This document shows, in pieces, positions 43,978 through 48,309 of a stretch of 48,309 nt of DNA. Source of the DNA: Deltaproteobacteria bacterium (GTDB taxonomy: Bacteria > Desulfobacterota > Desulfobulbia > Desulfobulbales > Desulfurivibrionaceae); assembly GCA_021802775.1 (NCBI GenBank), contig JAJZRJ010000020.1:1-48309 (forward strand). The letters are read 5' to 3'. The notes below the pieces were generated by a model. The model was not told where the DNA came from, did no database searches, and saw only the letters and a list, made by a program, of their open reading frames with translations. Made by a program: the position numbers and the translations under genes. The stretch's first letter is position 1; every line of letters starts with the position of its first letter.

Positions 43978-44448
43978 ATGAGTAAGCAGGTATCCGGCAA
44001 GGTCGTTTGCACCAACAAGAAGGCCTACCACGATTATACCATCGAACAGGTCTTCGAGACCGGCATGGTCCTGACCGGGGCGGAGGTGAAATCGCTCCGC
44101 GCCGGCAAGGCGAACCTGACGGACGGCTATGCACAGATCAGGAACAACGAGATCTTCCTCTACAACGTGCATATCTCGCCCTATGTCTATGCCAATCTCG
44201 CGGCGCCCGACCCGCTGCGGATGCGCAAACTGCTCTTGAACCGGCGGGAGATCGTCAAGCTCATCGGCAAGGTAAAGGAGCAGGGCTGCACCCTGGTGCC
44301 GCTCAAGATCTACTTCAACGAACGGGGCAAGGCCAAGCTGGCCCTGGGACTGGCGCGGGGCAAGAAGCTCTACGACAAGCGGGCCTCGCTCAAGCAGAAG
44401 GAAGCCGACCGCGAGATGCAACGCGCGATGCGGAAAAGTTTTAAATGA
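43978..44448 (+). CDS. smpB: SsrA-binding protein SmpB
   Basis: The 156-residue protein has the full SmpB signature: NKKAYHDYTIEQVFETGMVLTGAEVKSLRAGKANL, YVYANL, RMRKLLLNRREIVKLIGKV and LVPLKIYFNERGKAKLALGLARGKK, with the basic C-terminal tail (KRASLKQKEADREMQRAMRKSFK) that reaches into the empty mRNA channel. It binds tmRNA and is needed for rescue of stalled ribosomes. ssrA follows only 100 bases downstream on the same strand. Confidence 0.97.
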   Translation: MSKQVSGKVVCTNKKAYHDYTIEQVFETGMVLTGAEVKSLRAGKANLTDGYAQIRNNEIFLYNVHISPYVYANLAAPDPLRMRKLLLNRREIVKLIGKVKEQGCTLVPLKIYFNERGKAKLALGLARGKKLYDKRASLKQKEADREMQRAMRKSFK

Positions 44449-44453
44449 AATGA

Positions 44454-44546
44454 AGAATGAACAATGCAGAATGAAGAGTGAGCAGAGGATGTTTCATTCC
44501 ATTCTCAATTTTTCATTCTTAATTCTTAATTTTTAATTCAAACAAA
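44454..44546. repeat. AT-rich imperfect inverted repeat before ssrA
   Basis: The left arm has repeats of GAATGAA/AGAATG units and the right arm has repeats of TTCATTC/TTAATTT units. Together they form an imperfect long inverted repeat of the ATGAAGAATGAA...TTAATTTTTAATT style seen as dispersed intergenic repeats in several genomes. Poor -35/-10 elements inside (TTTAAT near 44532) may serve the ssrA promoter. Confidence 0.5.
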
Positions 44547-44547
44547 G

Positions 44548-44909
44548 GGGGGCGAAACGGATTCGACGGGGATATGCAAGCTCAGGCTGCGTGCCGAGGT
44601 CTCTACCCACCTCGTAAAACCGGTAGAATAAATATAGTCGCAGACGACTATGCTTACGCAGTAGCCGCCTAAACAGCGAGCTCTGCCGTTCTGCCGACCC
44701 GCTCCCACGGGGTCGGTAAGGGCGTCGACTAGTGGGATAGCTTTCCGGGTGCGCCTGTCGCCCGGACGGCGAAACCAAAGCAGGATAGTGCGAGCGGTTC
44801 CTGGCCCTGGTGGAACCCTGGCACGATAAGCAATAAAGCAGGGATACGCACGTAGACGTTTGAAGTGGAGTATTTTCGGACCCGGGTTCAACTCCCGGCG
44901 CCTCCACCA
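44548..44909 (+). ncRNA. ssrA: tmRNA (transfer-messenger RNA)
   Basis: The 5' end GGGGGCGAAACGGATTCGAC pairs with the 3' end CGCCTCC-A-CCA (one G-U pair) to form the acceptor stem. The T-arm is GGGTTCAACTCCC with the conserved TTCAA loop. The tag reading frame is GCA-GAC-GAC-TAT-GCT-TAC-GCA-GTA-GCC-GCC-TAA (44640-44672), giving ADDYAYAVAA. The ending AVAA is a typical degradation tag for ClpXP. The CCA end is encoded. It works with SmpB from the neighbouring gene. Confidence 0.96.
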
Positions 44910-44921
44910 ATTAGAAAAGAC

Positions 44922-44970
44922 AAACCCGTCTCTCTGGGGTCATTCTCCGGGGTGACGGGTTTTCTTTTTC
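44922..44970 (+). terminator. Intrinsic terminator of ssrA
   Basis: AAACCCGTC and GACGGGTTT pair around a loop that itself contains paired CCCC/GGGG arms, followed by TTTTCTTTTTC. It lies 12 bases after the CCA end of tmRNA. Confidence 0.8.
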
Positions 44971-45271
44971 CCCTTGTTTCTAAAGGGTTTGCGCCCGTTT
45001 CACATCTTTCCAAAGCACCTCTCCGCACCATCGATTCTCCCCATCTTCCAGCCTTTCTTTCTCTGTTTGGCCCCTGATTCTCTGTTTTCTCCGGACGAAG
45101 TCCGAAGCGCGTCCGGAAAGCTACATCCTTGATTAATATGGGTTTGCGGCTGATTGCCGTTTTTGGCGGTTGTCTTAGGTCATCGGCCGATGCCGCAACC
45201 GGACGTTTTTTTCGAAATCGCCCGCCTCGGCCATGAAAAGAAGTGTGGTCAACTCCGGTTTCCTGCCCCCC
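44971..45271. other. Intergenic region between ssrA and the mobile module
   Basis: About 300 bases with no supported gene. A short TCCGGAC...GTCCGGA inverted pair lies near 45091-45117. Near 45250-45284 a segment (TCAACTCC...CCT...GAAAAG) loosely resembles the ssrA 3' end and terminator start. This would be the expected place for the left boundary of the integrated element. Confidence 0.4.
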
Positions 45272-45302
45272 AAAGAAGAAAAGCCGACGCTGATGGTCGG
45301 CT
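45272..45302 (-). terminator. Intrinsic terminator of the recombinase operon
   Basis: On the minus strand AGCCGAC and GTCGGCT pair around a 7-base loop and are followed by TTTTCTTCTTT. It lies 26 bases after the last gene of the module. Confidence 0.7.
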
Positions 45303-45328
45303 CTCTGTGGTGGTCTCCGGTCCGGTCG

Positions 45329-45751
45329 TCAGTCGGTGGCGAAGCCGAACTGGCGGCGCTGCTCGGTCCAGTCCTCGGGAAAGGTCTGGGTCAGTTTGGC
45401 CAGCGAGAGTCCGTTGGGTTCCTCGCCGTTGATCAGGGCTTCGACGATGTCGGGGGCCAGAGTCGTCAGTTTGAGGATGCGGGCCACATACGAGCCATCG
45501 ACGTCGAGGGTACGGGCGAGCTCGCTGATGGACTTGATCTGGCCGGATTCGAGGATGTCGGCCCAGGAAAAGGCCCTGCCCAGCGCCTGGAGGACGGCGG
45601 ACTGCACCGGTTCCTGCGCTCCGGTGATTTCTCCATCCAGGGCCTGGGGAGCGATGACCGTCTTGCGGCCGCGCATGCGCCGGATCAGCATCGGGATATG
45701 GATCTGCAGGTTGCCGTTGTCGGCAACGGTAATGGTCGGCTTCATTTTCAT
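45329..45751 (-). CDS. KorB/ParB-like HTH protein of a recombinase module
   Basis: The 140-residue protein starts at ATG 45751 (GGAGG site), overlapping the recombinase stop as ATGA. An N-terminal strand-rich part (TITVADNGNLQIHIPMLIRR) is followed by a helix-turn-helix region (SGQIKSISELARTLDVDGSYVARILKLTTLAPDIVEALINGE) like the HTH of KorB/ParB proteins. The C-terminus includes LSLAKLTQTFPEDWTEQRRQFGF. Small proteins of this type follow large serine recombinases and DUF2924 genes in several bacterial mobile modules. It may help the recombinase or regulate the operon. Confidence 0.75.
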   Translation of the reverse strand: MKMKPTITVADNGNLQIHIPMLIRRMRGRKTVIAPQALDGEITGAQEPVQSAVLQALGRAFSWADILESGQIKSISELARTLDVDGSYVARILKLTTLAPDIVEALINGEEPNGLSLAKLTQTFPEDWTEQRRQFGFATD

Positions 45752-47334
45752 CGGTTTGTCCTCCGTTCCGTGACTTCGCATGCCAGACCGGCCAGCTCGG
45801 CGATGAGCGTTGTCAGCCCGTTGGTGCGCAGCTCCATGTCGATTCCGGTCTCGCGGATCTCAACCTTGTCCACCAGGAGGCGGATGAGCCGATTCCGCTC
45901 CACTGGGAAAAGGTCTTCCCAGAACCCCTCCACATTCTGGAAGGCCTCCGACACATCCTGTTCCGTGATGCTGTTCCCCTGGTAGGCTCTGCATCGCTCG
46001 CTCACGTGCGTCAGTTGTTTCGAGAGCTCGACCGCCTGGCGATTGACCGTCGTCAGCATCTCGGTCTTGCCCGGCTGATCGCTGCCGGGTTTCATCAGTT
46101 CGAGTGCCTGCTCCCGCGCCTGCGCCAACTCCATCTCGAGCTGGGCTTTCTGCTTGAACAACCGCTCCCGCTCTGCCTGCTCGATGTCCCGGGCTGCGAA
46201 GTAAGTCTTGGCCACCAGCGTCGGTGTGCGGAACACCGCGCTCAACTGCTCGACTACGGCCTGCTCGATGTCCCCGGCGGGAATCCGTTTGAGCGGGCAC
46301 CGGCTCACGGTCCGTTTGCTGTCCTTCTGGCAGATGTAATAGGTGTAGTGGCGGCCGTTCTTGCGGGCGTAGGTCGGTCCCATCGAGCATCCGCAGTGGC
46401 CGCAGCGGATGACGCCTTTCAGCGGGGCGACCATTTTGGTTCTGGCCATGGATACCTTGACCGGTTTGTTGTCCTCCAGGATGGCTTGCACCTTGTCCCA
46501 GGTCGCCCGGTCGATGATCCCTTCGTGCTCACCGGGGTAGCTGCGGTCCTTGTGGGCGATCTCGCCGATATAGATCCGGTTGTTGAGCAGCCGGTAGATG
46601 TGGGCGGTGTTCCATTCGGAGCCCTCGCGCACCTTTCCTTTCTTGGTGGTCCAGGCCTTGGTGCGGTATCCCTGTTCGTTCAATTCCTGGCCCAGCTTCT
46701 TGGCCGAGCCGATCTGGATGAAGCGGCGGAAGATGTACTGCACCGTCCTGGCTTCATCTGGGTTGACCAGCAGCTTCTTGTTGTCCCTGTCGACGTCGTA
46801 TCCGAGGATGGGTACGCCGCCGCAGTATTTCCCCCGGCGCTTGGCTGCCGCCACCTTGTCCCGGATGCGTTCGGCAATGACCTCCCGCTCATACTGGGCG
46901 AAGGTGATCAGGATGCCGAGAAACATCCGGCCGGTGGGATCGGTGGTGCTGAAGTGCTGGGTGACCGAGACGAAGCTGACACCCTTCTCGTTGAAGAGGT
47001 CGATCATCTTCATGAAGTCCAGCAGCGAGCGGGACAGCCGGTCGACCTTGTAGACGACGATCACATCGATCTTCCCGGCGTCGATGTCCGCCAGCAGGCG
47101 GCGCAGCCCCGGACGCTCCATGTTCCCGCCCGAGAAACCACCATCGTCATAGCGATCCGGCAGAGCCGTCCAGCCCCGCATCCTCTGAGCTTCGATATAG
47201 TGTTCCGCCGATTCCCGTTGCGCATCCAGCGAGTTGAACTCCTGCTCGAGCCCTTCCTCATGACTCTTGCGGGTGTAAATGGCGCAGCGCAGGGTCTTGT
47301 TTTTGCCCGGCGCGACATTGCTGTTATCAAGCAT
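45748..47334 (-). CDS. Large serine recombinase (integrase/resolvase superfamily)
   Basis: The 528-residue protein has the resolvase catalytic domain at its N-terminus: IYTRKSHEEGLEQEFNSL with nucleophile Ser24, VVYKVDRLSRSLLDFMKM and LGILITFAQYEREVIAERIRDK. The recombinase domain (WNTAHIYRLLNNRIYIGEI) is followed by a zinc ribbon (IRCGHCGCSMG...CPLKRI) and a coiled coil (about 400-460). It is a phiC31/Bxb1-like integrase by layout. It should integrate or excise the element, and neighbouring ssrA is a plausible target. It overlaps the DUF2924 gene by eight bases and the HTH gene by four. Confidence 0.94.
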   Translation of the reverse strand: MLDNSNVAPGKNKTLRCAIYTRKSHEEGLEQEFNSLDAQRESAEHYIEAQRMRGWTALPDRYDDGGFSGGNMERPGLRRLLADIDAGKIDVIVVYKVDRLSRSLLDFMKMIDLFNEKGVSFVSVTQHFSTTDPTGRMFLGILITFAQYEREVIAERIRDKVAAAKRRGKYCGGVPILGYDVDRDNKKLLVNPDEARTVQYIFRRFIQIGSAKKLGQELNEQGYRTKAWTTKKGKVREGSEWNTAHIYRLLNNRIYIGEIAHKDRSYPGEHEGIIDRATWDKVQAILEDNKPVKVSMARTKMVAPLKGVIRCGHCGCSMGPTYARKNGRHYTYYICQKDSKRTVSRCPLKRIPAGDIEQAVVEQLSAVFRTPTLVAKTYFAARDIEQAERERLFKQKAQLEMELAQAREQALELMKPGSDQPGKTEMLTTVNRQAVELSKQLTHVSERCRAYQGNSITEQDVSEAFQNVEGFWEDLFPVERNRLIRLLVDKVEIRETGIDMELRTNGLTTLIAELAGLACEVTERRTNR

Positions 47335-47851
47335 CCGAACCTCCCTCGGCTTTTCTGCCGTAAACCTTCTTCAGTCCGAAAAAGACTTTCCCGTTCCAGC
47401 GCGTCCCGGTGATCTCTCTGGCCACCGCGCTGAGCGACCGGAAGGTGCGGCCTTCGAACTCGTAGCCATCGGCAAGGACGATCACCTCATAGCGCCGGTC
47501 GTTCCATACCCGCACCAGTCTGGTCCCGGGCAGGATCGCCTCGTTTGATTTCCGCTCCTCTGGGATGCGTCGATTGACAGTGGCGACCGGGTCCTCCTTG
47601 GCTGCCTGCTGGAGATGGACCTTGGCCTGCTCGGACAGCCCGCCGTAGAAAAGCTCCTGGATGCGATAGGCCAGCCTCTTGATGAGGAATTGCTTCTTGT
47701 ACTGGGGCGGCTCTTCACCGTTGAGGTCGAGCCATTTTTCCCGGAGCTGCTCCAGGGACATGGATTGCAGCAGGGCCATCTGCCGAAGAACCGAGTTTCG
47801 GGTTCGGTCCTGGTTCTTGCCGCCGGTGGCGTCGTTCTGTAACTCATTCAT
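47327..47851 (-). CDS. DUF2924 protein of the recombinase module
   Basis: The 174-residue protein starts at ATG 47851 (AAGGAG site); the frame runs further upstream but without a good start. DUF2924 features are seen: LEQLREKWLDLNGEEPPQYKKQFLIKRLAYRIQELFYGG and, near the end, LVRVWNDRRYEVIVLADGYEFEGRTFRSLSAVAREITGTRWNG. This family is found next to large serine recombinases and is of unknown role, possibly DNA binding or recombination directionality. It overlaps the recombinase start. Confidence 0.88.
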   Translation of the reverse strand: MNELQNDATGGKNQDRTRNSVLRQMALLQSMSLEQLREKWLDLNGEEPPQYKKQFLIKRLAYRIQELFYGGLSEQAKVHLQQAAKEDPVATVNRRIPEERKSNEAILPGTRLVRVWNDRRYEVIVLADGYEFEGRTFRSLSAVAREITGTRWNGKVFFGLKKVYGRKAEGGSDA

Positions 47852-47885
47852 TTTCAACTCCTTATTTTGGTTTCCGGACGAGTTG

Positions 47886-48128
47886 TCATGAATGAATGCT
47901 CTGTTCCGGCAATGAATCAAGTCCTTCTCCGAGCACAGGGGAAGAATCTTTGAAAACATCTAACTCATTGCCCACACATGCTTTTTTGGCCTTTCGGCGC
48001 AGGACCGCCGTGGCCAGAATCGAGGCGGCTGACTGGAGCCTCGCCTCACCCGACAGGCGGCCGGGTTTGCCGTTTTCGCCAAGGTCATCCGTCCCCGGCA
48101 CATCATTCATTTCCTGTACATCCAACAT
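47886..48128 (-). CDS. Small conserved-type protein heading the recombinase module
   Basis: The 80-residue protein has a good GGAGGT ribosome site before its ATG. The body contains RLSGEARLQSAASILATAVLRRKAKKA, a short helical segment of the kind seen in small proteins upstream of DUF2924 genes. It has no catalytic motif or membrane segment. The gap to DUF2924 is 34 bases, so it is probably in the same operon. Function unknown. Confidence 0.6.
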   Translation of the reverse strand: MLDVQEMNDVPGTDDLGENGKPGRLSGEARLQSAASILATAVLRRKAKKACVGNELDVFKDSSPVLGEGLDSLPEQSIHS

Positions 48129-48309
48129 CGAACACCTCCGGTGGGACCGGGGGGCTGGATGGTGTGGATGCCAGAAAACGGCGGCGGTCGGGATGCGCGT
48201 TCTATGGCACCCACAACCGCCTCAGCTCCGCCTCTGGTCGGTTATCTGGTTACATCCGGCTTGAACCGGACTTGCGTTCGTTACCTACCGGAGGGACGTG
48301 CAAGATGAC
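48129..48309. other. Leader region of the recombinase operon (to window edge)
   Basis: No gene recognised. It contains a short inverted pair (TCCGGCTTGAACCGGA, near 48256-48271). The promoter and right boundary of the element should be here or beyond the window end. Confidence 0.3.

Noticed and set aside
46006-47412. Plus-strand open frame of 468 codons
   Set aside because: Antisense to the serine recombinase, whose catalytic motifs are intact.

Overview
The window reads as chromosomal DNA of a GC-rich, anaerobic, respiring member of the Desulfobacterota (former Deltaproteobacteria; a Desulfobulbales- or Desulfuromonadales-like genome is my best guess). The reasons are a nine-to-ten-haem periplasmic cytochrome under a sigma54 switch, a Geobacter-style split type IV pilin (short PilA-N plus separate PilA-C), large single-chain PurL, and very dense co-directional operons. 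No rRNA or tRNA is present; the only RNA gene is tmRNA. I could not run any search, so family names rest on motifs seen in the translations.

Layout. 1-1300: two decayed genes on the minus strand, a frameshifted small lipoprotein-like gene and an internally deleted U32 peptidase. 1395-6795: a minus-strand multihaem cytochrome diverges from a plus-strand sensor kinase/NtrC-type regulator pair. The gap between them holds a sigma54 promoter and three helically phased GGTGC-N5-GCACC sites. 6903-10694: purL. 10710-11332: a VapBC toxin-antitoxin pair with its operator. 11375-12019: flavin reductase. 12064-15286: restriction endonuclease plus zinc-ribbon DNA methylase. 15301-15712: remnants of a toxin-antitoxin-like locus. 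15817-18035: lemA with two TPM-domain genes. 18228-22591: zinc-ribbon/trypsin-like membrane protease and a DUF748 (AsmA-like) giant. 22613-23656: a YhaM-like HD exonuclease.

34855 down to 23756 (minus) is a single run that starts with pilA-N and pilA-C. It continues through a GT-C/TPR membrane protein, an ABC permease, a TPR protein, an ABC ATPase, a DPPR-synthase-like UbiA prenyltransferase, a flippase, a methyltransferase and three glycosyltransferases. It reads as pilin structural genes coupled to export and glycan-building genes. pilA has a good sigma54 promoter, and a strong terminator hairpin separates the two pilin genes from the maturation genes. 41681 down to 35347 (minus) is the minor pilin operon: a small secreted protein, PilY1, FimT, PilV, PilW and PilX. 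The assembly ATPase (PilB/GspE) lies divergently at 42021-43847.

43978-44909 carries smpB and ssrA (trans-translation). 45329 to the right end is a mobile module next to ssrA: a large serine recombinase, a DUF2924 protein, a KorB/ParB-like HTH protein and a small conserved partner. The most interesting biology is the putative conductive-type pilin with its own glycosylation locus, and the self-contained sigma54-controlled cytochrome circuit.
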